From Tubulanus polymorphus (lineage: Eukaryota; Nemertea; Palaeonemertea; Tubulaniformes; Tubulanidae), in NCBI RefSeq assembly GCF_964204645.1, contig NC_134027.1, forward strand, positions 541,501 through 605,500: 64,000 bases of DNA, written 5' to 3'. Within the stretch, counting starts at the first letter, position 1; each line of letters opens with the position of its first letter. The position numbers were made by a program, and so were the translations under genes. The notes beneath the pieces are model-generated. The model was given only the letters and a program-made list of their open reading frames with translations, searched no databases and had not been told where the DNA came from. This document shows positions 10,330 through 21,715 of this stretch, in pieces.

Positions 10330-10888
10330 CTGAAAATACAATCAAAGACAATGTTAAAAACCTGATCTGATTTGTATAGTGTAAGTAAATGGTTTTGGGG
10401 TTCGGACCGTCTGCCCACACGAGAACACCCGACCCTCGTGCTACTGCTGCATTTGACTGCTCGGTGCGTCTGAGGAGCCTTGATGGACAGAACACACCAT
10501 TGATGGAATAATGGTTAATCAGTCTAACCTCGTTAAAACTCTGTAAATGTGAGTTAAACTCATTGAAATTCCCTTATGTTTACCATGAGGTAACATTGAA
10601 CTGGTTTTCCAGTTTTTCTCCACTCGTCTATAACGGGCTATCAATCAATATGGTCGAATGTGCAGAATGTTCCAGCTGATAAAAACTGGGTTCCAAAATA
10701 ATCAGCCCTTTGCATGTGATGATGCGAACGATCAGGCTGGGTGCACCCTGGTATAGATTTGACGATGCAGTAATGTATGACGGACATTACCTGTCAGTAG
10801 CAGAAGCAGGGTTTAATATTCTATATATATAAATTTCAGTTTCAAGCTCAAGAATGATGACTTCAAACAGGCGTTTACGATAACTTAC

Positions 10889-10934
10889 GTCAATCCCAGA
10901 CATGGAAATGTTAAAACGTTTTTGCTGTTGCTGC

Positions 10935-10977
<43 letters not shown>

Positions 10978-10996
10978 GCTGTTGCTGCGCTGTACC
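10889..10996 (-). CDS. Poly-Gln exon 2, copy in left arm
   Basis: The acceptor TTTTATAG and the donor GAC|GTAAGT enclose 36 phase-0 codons. These are Gly-Thr-Ala, a Gln run of CAA with CAG at both ends, then KRFNISMSGID. It differs from the + copy in the Gln-run length, in its first codons and in the RFN/KFD position. About 140 bp of the following intron differ at roughly one position. It follows a fused exon 1-2 upstream, so this gene copy has two poly-Gln/SMSGID segments. Confidence 0.55.
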
Positions 10997-11169
10997 CTAT
11001 AAAAGAGAAAACATATTCATACAATGACAAGAAATAGGACGGACGCGAAATCAGAGTTTATCTAACAGTTTATCTCCAGGATGGATGTGGCTGTGAAATC
11101 AGACAGTTTATCTCTAGGACGGACACGCCTGTTAAATGTTGCCACTGGTTACCTCGAACACAAACTTAC

Positions 11170-11286
11170 GTCGATCCCAGACATTGAAATATCAAAGCGT
11201 TGTTGTTGTTGTTTTTCAGTTCTGTTATTATAGGGGCTCGATGTTGAGGGCCCCACGCCCCGAGTTTTTTTCATTGCTTTTGGCAT
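11170..11286 (-). CDS. Start exon with exons 1 and 2 fused
   Basis: The minus-strand acceptor TTTTTCTAG and three bases precede an ATG and 39 phase-0 codons ending GAC|GTAAGT. The protein begins MPKAMKKTRGVGPS and continues SPYNNRTEKQQQQRFDISMSGID without interruption. On the + strand the same content is split into exon 1 (21653-21715) and exon 2 (22877-22969) by a 1.16-kb intron. This copy has therefore lost, or never had, that intron exactly at the junction. Exon 1 differs at about 11 of 60 bases from the + copy, while the 70 bp upstream differ at about one. The acceptor before the ATG implies an upstream 5' non-coding exon. Confidence 0.65.
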
Positions 11287-11381
11287 TATCTAGAAAAACA
11301 AGTAAAAATATTAAATCATTTGAAAATATATCAGTCAGTCTTATTCTGGTTCAATGAACTAATTCTCTATATGATGCATTT

Positions 11382-12535
11382 AGGGGTCCAGGGACACCAC
11401 ATCCACTAATTCTCTATATGATGCATGTAGGGGTCCAGGGACACCACATCCACTAATTCTCTATATGGTGCATGTAGGGGTCCAGGGACACCACATCCAC
11501 TAATTCTCTATATGGTGCATGTAGGGGTCCAGGGACACCACATCCACTAATTCTCTATATGGTGCATGTAGGGGTCCAGGGACACCACATCCACTAATTC
11601 TCTATATGGTGCATGTAGGGGTCCAGGGACACCACATCCACTAATTCTCTATATGGTGCATGTAGGGGTCCAGGGACACCACATCCACTAATTCTCTATA
11701 TGGTGCATGTAGGGGTCCAGGGACACCACATCCACTAATTCTCTATATGATGCATGTAGGTGTCCAGGGACACCACATCCACTAATTCTCTATATGGTGC
11801 ATGTAGGGGTCCAGGAACACCACATCCACTAATTCTCTATATGATGCATGTAGGGGTCCAGGGACACCACATCCACTAATTCTCTATATGGTGCATGTAG
11901 GGGTCCAGGGACACCACATCCACTAATCCTCTATATGGTGCATGTAGGGGTCCAGGGACACCACATCCACTAATTCTCTATATGATGCATGTAGGGGTCC
12001 AGGGACACCACATCCACTAATTCTCTATATGGTGCATGTAGGAGTCCAGGGACACCACATCCATAAATTCTCTATATGGTGCATGTAGGGGTCCAGGGAC
12101 ACCACATCCACTAATTCTCTATATGGTGCATGTAGGGGTCCAGGGACACCACATCCACTAATTCTCTATATGGTGCATGTAGGGGTCCAGGGACACCACA
12201 TCCACTAATTCTCTATATGGTGCATGTAGGGGTCCAGGGACACCACATCCACTAATTCTCTATATGATGCATGTAGGGGTCCAGGGACACCACATCCACT
12301 AATTCTCTATATGGTGCATGTAGGAGTCCAGGGACACCACATCCATAAATTCTCTATATGGTGCATGTAGGGGTCCAGGGACACCACATCCACTAATTCT
12401 CTATATGGTGCATGTAGGGGTCCAGGGACACCACATCCACTAATTCTCTATATGGTGCATGTAGGGGTCCAGGGACACCACATCCACTAATTCTCTATAT
12501 GATGCATGTAGGGGTCCAGGGACACCACATCCTCT
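11382..12535 (-). repeat. 47-bp minisatellite, about 24 copies
   Basis: The unit contains CTAATTCTCTATATGGTGCA, TGTAGGGGTCCAGGGACACC and ACATCCA. Copies are nearly identical, which suggests recent expansion. The mirrored array upstream of exon 1 on the + strand (21283-21590) has only six or seven units. Confidence 0.9.
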
Positions 12536-12930
12536 ATTCTGTTTGGGGCATGGAGATTGCCCAGATTGCCTCTGCTAACAACAGACACCCATTCAACATT
12601 TCTCTTTGTGGTACTTTCTTCTTCCTCTTTTCTCTCATTTTACAAATTGATATTCAACTATGACCTTTTTCATTTTGATATGATGTTTATCTTTACATCA
12701 TGGTTGCTGGAGATTGTACAAGGAATGATACAAGAAATAATATCCTTAGTTTTAAACTCACAGCTGTTTGCAATTCTTTCATTTAATCACAGGTTCAATT
12801 GAAACGATGCATTCCTATACATATACGCAATCATATCTTTTTTCGAGTCATCATTCTCAGGGAAATTTGATCTGCACTCAGGTACAGTCTACTGGCTTGC
12901 CAGTTATCCTTTAACTTTTTTACAAAATTA
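12536..12930. other. AT-rich non-coding stretch
   Basis: No exon with homology to the family is visible. The open frame at 12557-12802 is AT-rich, lacks similarity to anything here and has no supporting splice context. Confidence 0.4.
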
Positions 12931-12975
12931 TCTTTTCAAAATGAATTACCATGAAAGCAGTAAATTTGAACTTGC

Positions 12976-13121
12976 CTTATCATAAGGGGTTTTTCTTTTA
13001 CTCTTTGTTTTAGCTTTAGGTATCTTTGATTTGCTGGTGGTTTAAACATGCATGTCGAGGGAGCTCTCAATCCAGGAACAGTCAGCTCACAAGCAGCCCC
13101 TGCCCCAAAAGGTTTTGACAT
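12976..13121 (-). pseudogene. Diverged exon 1-like segment
   Basis: On the minus strand the end of this segment reads IPKAKTKSKRKTPYDK and is followed by GCAAGT, then an intron start (CAAATTTACTGCTTTCATGG) clearly related to that after exon 1 at 21715. It is an older paralogue of exon 1 with a GC donor. The upstream ATG frame (MSKPFGAGAAC) is not in the same frame as the PKA-like part; a TAA interrupts it, so a frameshift or another splice is needed. I treat it as a degenerate start exon of a further copy. Confidence 0.4.
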
Positions 13122-13323
13122 ATTTTCAAAAGCTCTAGTTGTTCCGTAGAACCGAGAGCGGAACTCTGACTTGTTCCCCTCACTGTTGAGGTCTACTTTC
13201 TCTGATTCGCTGATTGGCTTCTCTTTGGTACATTTTGGATGATCAAAAACTAGGAACTGTCATGCGTTTATTCATTTTGGTATATGTTAAAATTATTTTT
13301 CCAGTAAAGGCATATTAGGCACA

Positions 13324-13668
13324 TCAAAACAAATCCGGAATTGTCCCCGAACGAAGTGGCTCCCTCCACTCTCCATCAGTATGCCGGGCCACCACCTCTA
13401 CCTCTCGGGCCACTCGATCACTCGCCAGCTTTTTGGCGAGTGAACGAGTGACCGCCCGAGATACGGATGGAGGAGCAGGAGGAGCAGGACCCGCACCTGC
13501 CCCAGCCCCACCACCATCCCTCTTCGGCCTCTTCCTATTTATCCCATCCCCGTCCTCCCGATTACCTTCGTCAGTCGCACCATCCGCCGGGACCACTCTT
13601 GCTCCTCCTCCCGCGGAGCCACGACGACCGCAACTGGTACTTTTCGGTTTCTCATGGTTTCCCACCAT
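13324..13668 (-). pseudogene. Terminal exon copy, 5'-truncated
   Basis: On the minus strand this encodes the Gly/Asp-rich middle, RKRPKRD, an Ala/Pro stretch, RAVTRSLAKKLASDRVAREV and the end GTIPDLF, then TGA. Compared with the + strand exon it lacks the first basic stretch (similarity begins inside GTTGCGGTC). One base is missing in the CCGCAGGG region, which shifts the upstream frame. The C-terminus is shorter by 12 residues because the foldback extension of the + copy is absent. The sequence upstream is interrupted by the 13751-19708 duplication block. Confidence 0.55.
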
Positions 13669-14552
13669 CTTTCAAAAGAGAACTATCGATATATCATTAG
13701 CTACAAGGAAACTTTTCAGAAACTTTTTCAGGTCATTCTTTCTTGTATTATTAGCATTTGATTCTCTATATATCGTCAGAACATGGACTCAGAGTGTTTC
13801 TTTAATGGTTAAGAATGTCTCTTTAACCAACATCCCCCTAGCCTGCTTCCTACATATCCCTTCCCTTTCCTCCTGATTACCTTTGATCCCCACTGCCTAG
13901 CAGCTAACAGCTGCTGCTATTTTATCTGGTTTACATGTTTTGCAAATAGTGTCTGTTATGCTATAGTTGTTCTTTTAATTGTTTAACTTCTTCATCTGAA
14001 ATTTCATTATTCTCATTTCAGTTTCACGCAGGAAATGGTTCATGAAAATCTGCATTGAGACTGGGACGAAATGTGCATTGAGACGGATGAAATCTGCATG
14101 AACAGAGATATACTTTAAGATCCCCATTTTATCCATCGGAGTGAATGTACATCCACTACTCACAGGTAGCAAACCTACAAACGCTAAACACTCATCCCTG
14201 GGCCCTGATTCAAAAATAAAAATAAAAGATTAAATTAAGAATTAACAATTTTATGAATCAGTGATCAGTTTCATAAAATAAGTCCTAAATTAATTTTAGG
14301 GGTTTATTATTTCATATTGAAATGAATTCTTCATGTTTATGCAATTCTCATTATCTTTCATTGCAGCATTTATATATTCATTTTTAATCATACATGTGAA
14401 ATATATAATGTATTTTCAGGGAAACGTAAACAAGAAAGGAAGGGAAGAAAGAGAAGGGAAGAAAGAGTTGGATGATTAATGCGCACTTATTCTCCATTCC
14501 GAATTCCTGTATTCGACTCTAGGTGATCATCATACGAACGAGATATAGAAAA

Positions 14553-14840
14553 AAAACATTACTGAAGTCATCTCTATTTTTTAGTCTCAATTTATATTTC
14601 TAATTCAATTCACTAAGTGTGTAAGTCATCATTTGGATAAGTCGTCACATTACTGAAGTCATCTCTATTTTTTAGTCTCAATTTATATTTCTAATTCAAT
14701 TCACTAAGTGTGTAAGTCATCATTTGGATAAGTCGTCACATTACTGAAGTCATCTCTATTTTTTAGTTGTAATTAGTATTTCTAATTCAATTTACTTATG
14801 TCAGTTATCATTTCGATAAATTGCCACATTACTGAAGTCA
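14553..14840. repeat. Roughly 100-bp tandem repeat
   Basis: The phrase ACATTACTGAAGTCATCTCT recurs about every 95-105 bp, four times here including a diverged last unit. There are three at the matching place near 58360-58560. It is a copy-number difference between the two duplication blocks. Confidence 0.75.
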
Positions 14841-15338
14841 TCTTTATTTTGAAGTCTCAATTAGTATTCGGTTTACTTCAGATAACGTAATTTGGTTTAA
14901 TCACAAGTCGTCAACATTATAATCAATGTAACTACAGTGACTACATTATTGTCTTTTTATTGAGAAATTTATGTTAATTTTTGATTTCTGGGATAAATCA
15001 AAATTCAAATGTTATCATTTTTTGTATCAAAAATTGTAAAAAATTGAATAACTTGTGTGCTGTTGAAACATTCAGTTATGGAGAGTTTTTAGCTCAGAAA
15101 ACTTTGAGCCTGTTTATACAAGTGTTGTAGCAAGTGTTGAACAATTCAAAGATCATGTTTTTTATACTTTGTCATGTTAGAAAATATTTTTTCTGGTATA
15201 TTGATGTTTCTAAAAAAACATATGATTCAACTTTAAAAGGCCAACAAGCCTTCTAATAAAACTAGTTTGTCATATATATATATATATTACTTGTCAAGTC
15301 ATTGTCAAGTTTTTTAAAAAATATTTTGGTTTTCTCAG

Positions 15339-15467
15339 CTTTCTCTGGTGGAAATTTCTTCGTGGAATTCCTCTTCTATACAAGTTCCTCCTCAGACTGT
15401 TTTTATGCGAGAGTTTATAACAACCGGATCCTCAGAAAATGGTCGCAGTGCCAAGTCTTCGATTTAA
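15339..15467 (+). other. Candidate terminal exon of unknown gene
   Basis: A good acceptor (TTGGTTTTCTCAG) precedes 42 codons and a TAA. The frame reads LSLVEISSWNSSSIQVPPQT, then a Ser/Gly-rich end. It is unchanged at 59051-59179. A longer frame over the same DNA (15302-15712) lacks an ATG. With only two near-identical copies there is no evolutionary test of coding, so the call is weak. Confidence 0.2.
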
Positions 15468-16369
15468 GATCACCAGTCTTATCTGAGACCATAAGTTCAC
15501 TAGCAAGTTTCACTAGCGATTCCAACAGCTATAGGATGGAACAGTATTATTATATAGGTCACCACTGTGCAATTGAGCCCAGATCATCAGAAAAAGATAG
15601 TGAAGATGTGATGGGATTCATTGAAAATTTTGCATATATAATTAATTCATTGAACGACTTAATTTGTATAATCTATTTTTTGGGAATTTTCGAATTTTTC
15701 ATCAATAACTAGTATATATTTCTTTTCAAGTTGTGAGCGATCTAGTTCTCTGTCGACCCATTGAAAATGAATCGACTCTGACCTGTAGAACTGGACCCAG
15801 GGAACTGAATCTCGCGTGCCACAGCAAGATACAGAGCTCTTCAATGTATTAACCGTTAGGTGCTGCCCCTAAACAAATCAATAGCGGTAAATCTGTGAAC
15901 TAACTTATAGCTCGCTTGCCAGAGTAGAATCATAGCGAGCTGTCTAAAATCTTGAACCGTCTAGTGCTGCCCCTTAATCGATATGTATCGGAAAAGTGAA
16001 TTTATTACTCGCATGCCACAGTAGTTGTGTAGTTGGAACATCATGATAGACTCGTTTTTCTGTGCAGCTATAACGGGAGCTATTTCAGATCTGACAATGA
16101 ATATAAACTCAGTCACAGTTCGATAACAAACGCCGCTGGGTGGAATTGATGTAAACAATTAATCGTGTTTAAATTGAATTTAGTTTAAGATATATTTTCG
16201 AGGTAGTTTTTATTTTCAAGCTGTTTACGTTCACTTCAAATGATGAAACGATGAAACCATATTAAATACATCCCTGTTTTAGTGGGGATTTTGAGTTTTG
16301 GTCCTTTCCGTATCTTCTAGAAACATCAAGTAGAAAGGCATTAACTGAACCCTGTGTCTTTAACTTCAG

Positions 16370-16554
16370 GAGTCTATGGAGTTTTCGGATGCCTCTTTTC
16401 CTCACTTCTTGCATTCGTCACCATTAGAAATCTGGACAAACTGAATTCAGTTCGACGAGGCCGAAGAACAGAAGACCAAAGAGTGATCTGCACTAGCCGC
16501 AGGGTTCGTGTTGGCTTGAATCGGTGGGAGGCAATCAAACCCCGACAGGGATAA
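16370..16554 (+). other. Candidate exon with short hydrophobic segment
   Basis: After an AACTTCAG acceptor a frame reads VYGVFGCLFSSLLAFVTI, a possible membrane-spanning stretch, then a basic RRGRRTEDQR region. In the second block (60082-60317) the frame continues further. Here a deletion of about 74 bp removes the end and changes the C-terminus. Coding status is unproven and I do not recognise a family. Confidence 0.2.
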
Positions 16555-19189
16555 CTCTTCGGCGGGGCGTGATCGCGTGAATAGCCCAAACTAAACCTTC
16601 AGAGTTCACTGTACTACAGCATACAACATCTGATAACTTGCATAATAAAGCGCGGCGTGCATGAAAAGAATTGTATAAATGCGGGTAAGATTCCGTGCCG
16701 GAGTGGAGGTATTCCATACACTGGTAGGTGAGTCGGAGCATAGACTGTTTGCCTGTCCCATAGACTGGTTGCCGGTCTCTACCTTCAGTTAGAGACCGGT
16801 TGATCCCATCCTCCATTTTACATTTTCCATGCATGTCAAACATGTCAGTATCGAGTTACTTCCGGGTTAAAATGGCGTCTCATCGAATAAGCGAAACTAG
16901 GAGTAATATCAAAATCGCGCTGGAATGATTGATTACAGTAAATCAGCTGATTATCTATGAATCATAAATGTAAACAGCAAACAAAAGGAAATTTAAAGAC
17001 CGAAGAATAGGCATTAATTGCTGTAAGTATCGAAATAATCCGCTGATATTTACTCGGAATTCAAACTGACAACTGAATTGATACTTATTCATTTTGTAGG
17101 TAAGAAAAAGGGCTCAGCTGCGATAGTCATTCTGAAGGAACTTGGCCGAAGGGGGACATGCTTTCTTTATAAACCGTATGTGAAATATATTCAGTGAATT
17201 GTTTTGTTAATGATGTGAAAATCACTAAAGTCTGAATAAAGTTTACAATAGTTGAACTCCTTTGTCAGTGTTTTGCGAGATCAGATATTTGGATCCACTG
17301 CAGCATCTTCACTTATATTCTCGATACAGACAATGAGTTGGGACAGACTTGGGTAAGACCAATAATTCAGATCATCTGGATATTCACAATATTTTCCTCT
17401 CCTCATGGACCAACATGATTTTTGCTAGAAATTGAGTATAAAATCCATCAAGAAAAACTCTTTTTTACTGCCATTCTATATTTATTGTCCACTTCTAGTA
17501 CAAAATCTAATTCAATATAAAGACAGCCTGACAAGACGATACATATTTTGTGACATTGCAAATTGTGTGACAACAGAATGACTCTGATATCTCTAACATA
17601 ACTCGAATCACAAAGACCAAGTCTTGACCAGACAGTAGGTCTAAATCCATGCTCGCTCGTGTAGTTATTCATAAATTCCAGCTCTTTAAACCTCATCATC
17701 TCAGAATCAAGGAGTTTCATCGTTATTTGGAATCTAATTTCATGACGATTAGAGCTGGATTCGTTAATCTCTTTGATTCGTGATTGACGTTACTTTCTGA
17801 AATTGAATCAATACACATATCACCAACAATTAAACCTGGATTGACTTTTCAATTCATGTCCCATCCATTTTTCAAACTTACCATGATACAACGACAATTC
17901 ATTCTGTGCACGTTGAGCTCATTCAATTTAATATTGAGTTGTATCTCAGAAAATCTTCATCAGAACACACACAATGACCTACAAATAGACAATCAACAGA
18001 ATATTTATAAATAAGTATTCATTTACTGTTCACAAGTTTTAAAAGACATTGTCATTGAAGTGAAGTTACCTGTCGTATAATATTTTCACCACACTGTCAT
18101 TGGGGGTCACTGAAATTGACTGCTAATGTCCAGTGTCACATTCAGAATAATCAATCAATCATCTTAAGTGAACTGACAAATTGCCGGTGTCGTGGCCTCT
18201 GCTGCATGGCTGTTTCAGTTCAGTACGTCAGTCAGTGGAGATTGGTTTTTCCATCTCAAGTTCGTTGTTGTTGTCGATTGACGACAGTTCATTCGAGCAG
18301 GGTAGATTTTGACGGCGCTGTAACGGAGACATCTTGAATTGTATATCGATATTTTCGAAGCCACACGTAGTACAGGTGCCCGCAGAAAGGTTACCTGATA
18401 GTTTTGGTCGAGTTTCTTTCTTCATTGGTGTAAAAATCGACTTTTAAGCGGTCCATGGAACGTAAATCGAGACACTCTGGATGCGGCCATGTTACATTGT
18501 ACACGTGATGAAATACTGAAATCTGATTGGATCCGTACATTCCGTGGAAGATGGCGGACGGGTTAAACCTGTCCTATTCTGACTGCGAATGCAGGTGGCG
18601 CAGAATTGGACAGGCGACCAGTCTACCTGTCCCATAGACACCGGTAACCAGTCTAGCCACCTCACGATCAGTCTACATTGAAAAACCATTACTGAAATAT
18701 GGTTGACGGAAATATTCATTTTATATCAGATTCTGAAATATTTTCCCATATTGATTACAAAATTTTTTATTATCTTAATAAGATAAATCTGCAAAAGCTC
18801 AACAATTTGAATTAGTGAAAACCGATGTGCGAAGTCGTCAATTCAGTAGCCTGATAGAGCCCGGTAACCAGTCTAACTGTCAATGTTCATTGCGCGGGAA
18901 TGAACGGGCAACCAGTCTACGATGAAAAATCATTTCTGAAAAATTATGAACGGAGATATTCATTTTACTTTGAATTTTGAATTATCTTATAAAACTGACA
19001 GCCATATTAACCAAAGTATTAATAGTAAATCTGATAAAATCTAATACCGGTTTTAGAATAGGTGAAAACTGATTTATGTGATGCCGTCGGTTCAGAAGAC
19101 TGATCCGTAGAATCGTTCGCCACTTTCTTCCGGTCCACTTACTTCCGCGTTTGTGATTTGCATACAAGTAGTTTGAATGTTAAATGTAT

Positions 19190-19283
19190 GAAGCCGCGTG
19201 TTGATTGGTTGAGGTCAGTGCGGTTTACTGAACGATGACCAGCTGTCAGCTGATCGAATCATTCGTTTCACAGACATTACGAC
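19190..19283 (+). promoter_or_regulatory. Possible promoter and 5' non-coding exon
   Basis: A more GC-rich stretch holds an inverted CCAAT box (GATTGGTTGAGG near 19203) and ends in a strong donor, ACGAC|GTAAGTA, at 19283. The MPKA gene on the + strand has an acceptor three bases before its ATG at 21653, so it needs an upstream exon in this orientation. This is the best donor I see for that role, with the satellite in the resulting intron. It is duplicated at about 62986-63079. Role inferred. Confidence 0.3.
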
Positions 19284-19714
19284 GTAAGTATATTTTACAT
19301 CTTTGATCAAAAATTGTTGTGAAAAAACTCAAAACTAAGGCCTCTATAAATGATTGATTGACTTTAAATGATTACTTTAGCACAGCTCTTGTAGACAATG
19401 ATTAGGTGTCATAGTAGTTTAGCTCGAAAGTGCACATATAAGGTTAATTTTCATCCCTTATTTAGAGACTGAGGTATTGAGCGTCCATTTCAGCCCTTAA
19501 ACCATCATCAACCTACCTCAAACTGACTGTTTTTAATCCAGCAATAGTTACCTAACTATTGACTCATCATGGATTCGATTCAAAAACAATTTTTGATGAT
19601 CATAGTGATTCGAAACATTTGAATTTTTGAAAAACGCGAATGCTAAACGACGGATCCGGACTTCGATTGCGGCCCAATGGCAGAGTTGATTTTCTTATTT
19701 GGAATTTGATTATT

Positions 19715-21240
19715 TTTCTTATTTGGAGGTTAGATTGCTGTTTTTGGGTTAGATCGCTGTTTTTGTGTTAGATCGCTGTTTTTGGGTTAGATCACTGTTT
19801 TTGTGTTAGATCGCAGTTTTGTGTTAGATCGCTGTTTTAGGTTAGATCGCTGTTTTTAGGTTAGATCACAGTTTTTAGGTTACATTGCAGTATTTATGTT
19901 AGACCGCAGTTTTTTTTGTTAGATCGCAGTTTTTAAGTTAGATCGCTGTTTTGGGTTAGATCACAGTTTTTGTGTTAGATCGCTGTTTTTGTGTTAGATT
20001 GCTGTTTTGTGTTAGATCGCTGTTTTAGGTTAGATCACAGTTTTTAGGTTACATTGCAGTTTTTGGGTTAGACCGCAGTTTTTTTGTTAGATCGCAGTTT
20101 TTAAGTTAGATTGCTGTTTTGGGTTAGATCACAGTTTTTGTGTTAGATCGCTGTTTTTGGGTTAGATCACTGTTTTTGTGTTAGATAGCTGTTTTTAGGT
20201 TAGATTGCTGTTTTTGTGTTAGATCGCTGTTTTTGTGTTAGATCGCTGTTTTTGGGTTAGATCGCTGTTTTGGGTTAGATCACAGTTTTTGGGTTAGATC
20301 GCTGTTTTGGGTTAGATCACAGTTTTTGTGTTAGATCGCTGTTTTTGGGTTAAATTGCTGTTTTTGTGTTAGATCATTGTTTTTTGTGTTAGATCGCAGT
20401 TTTTAGGTTAGATCGCAGTTTTTGTGTTAGATCGCATTTTTGTGTTAGATCACTGGTTTTTTGTTAGATCGTAGTTTTTAGGTTAGATCGCTGTTTTGTG
20501 TTAGATCGCTGTATTTAGGTTAGATCGCAGTTTTTGTGTTAGATCACTGTTTTTGTGTAAGATATCAGTTTTTAGGTTAGATCCCAGTTTTTGAGTTAGA
20601 TCACCGTTTTGGGTTAGATCACAGTTTTTGTGTTCGATCGCAGTATTTAGGTTAAATTGCTGTTTTAAGGTTAGATCGCAGTTTTTTGTCTTAGATCGCA
20701 GTTTTTTGTTAGATTGCATTTTTTGGGTTAGACCACAGGTTTTAGGTTAGATCGCAGTTTTTAGGTTAGAACACTGTTTTTCTGTTAGATCGCAGTTTTT
20801 TGTTAGATCGCTGTTTTTAGGTTAGATCGCAGTTTTTGTGTTAGATCGCAGTTTTTAGGTTAGATCGCAATTTTTTGTGTAAGATCGCAGTTTTTTATGT
20901 CGCTGTTTTTGGGTTAGAAAGCTGTTTTTGTGTTAGATTGGTGTTTTTAGGTTAGATCACTATTTTTGTGTTAGATCGCTGTTTTTGTGTTAGATCGCTG
21001 TTTTTGGGTTAGATGGCTGTTTTTGAGTTAGATTGGTGTTTTTAGGTTAGATCACTATTTTTGTGTTAGATCGCTGTTTTTGTGTTAGATCGCTGTTTTT
21101 GGGTTAGATGGCTGTTTTTGTGTTAGATTGGTGTTTTTAGGTTAGATCACTATTTTTGTGTTAGATCGCTATTTTTGTGTTAGATCACTGTTTTTGGGTT
21201 AGCTCGCTGTTTTTGAGTTAGATCATGTTTTTGTGTTTTT
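19715..21240. repeat. 18-20-bp satellite, roughly 80 units
   Basis: Units such as GTTAGATCGCTGTTTTTGT vary in CTG/CAG, the length of the T run and GTG/GGG/AGG. It has the same sequence as 63700-64000, which continues past the window. Confidence 0.9.
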
Positions 21241-21282
21241 GTCAATCATCATATCAAGATTTGCAATCCCAGTTGCCTTCAC

Positions 21283-21590
21283 GTTTCATATAGAGAATTA
21301 GTGGATGTGGTGTCCCTGGACCCCTACATGCATCATATAGAGAATTAGTGGATGTGGTGTTCCTGGACCCCTACATGCATCATATAGAGAATTAGTGGAT
21401 GTGGTGTCCCTGGACCCCTACATGCACCATATAGAGAATTAGTGGATGTGGTGCTGGACCCCTACATGCATCATATAGAGAATTAGTGGATGTGGTGTCC
21501 CTGGACCCCTACATGCACCATATAGAGAATTAGTGGATGTGGTGTCCCTGGACCCCTACATGCACCATATAGAGAATTAGTTCACTGAAC
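21283..21590 (+). repeat. 47-bp minisatellite, right copy
   Basis: Six to seven units, reverse-complementary to those at 11382-12535. One unit has lost several bases in the GTGTCCCTGG part. It lies directly upstream of exon 1. Confidence 0.85.
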
Positions 21591-21652
21591 CAGAATAAGA
21601 CTGACTGATATATTTTCAAATGATTTAATATTTTTACTTGTTTTTCTAGAAT

Positions 21653-21715
21653 ATGCCAAAAGCTGTAAGAAAAACACGGGGCGCGGGCCCCTCACATTCG
21701 AGCCCGTATAATAAA
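21653..21715 (+). CDS. Exon 1, MPKA start exon
   Basis: The acceptor TTTTTCTAG at 21641-21649 and three bases precede the ATG. The 21 codons (MPKAVRKTRGAGPS then HSSPYNK) end at AAA|GTAAGT. The exon is basic and unstructured. The mirror copy differs at about 18% of bases while its upstream flank is almost identical. Confidence 0.65.

Larger units (their letters stand above)
13751..19708. repeat. Segmental duplication block, copy 1
   Basis: This block of about 5.96 kb recurs in direct orientation at 57553-63504 with only scattered differences, at an offset near 43.7 kb. Differences include one extra unit of a roughly 100-bp repeat near 14560-14760 and a deletion of about 74 bp near 16545. Both copies then run into the GTTAGATCGCTG satellite, directly here and after about 200 bp at 63505-63700 in the other copy. 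It contains no gene I recognise. Confidence 0.9.

Noticed and set aside
11382-12535. Regular repeat array as a CRISPR
   Set aside because: Units are contiguous with no unique spacers, and the DNA is clearly eukaryotic.
15302-15712. 136-codon open frame, repeated at 59014-59424
   Set aside because: It has no ATG start, and both copies sit in the same recent duplication, so conservation is not evidence. A splice-based frame (15339-15467) fits the acceptor better.
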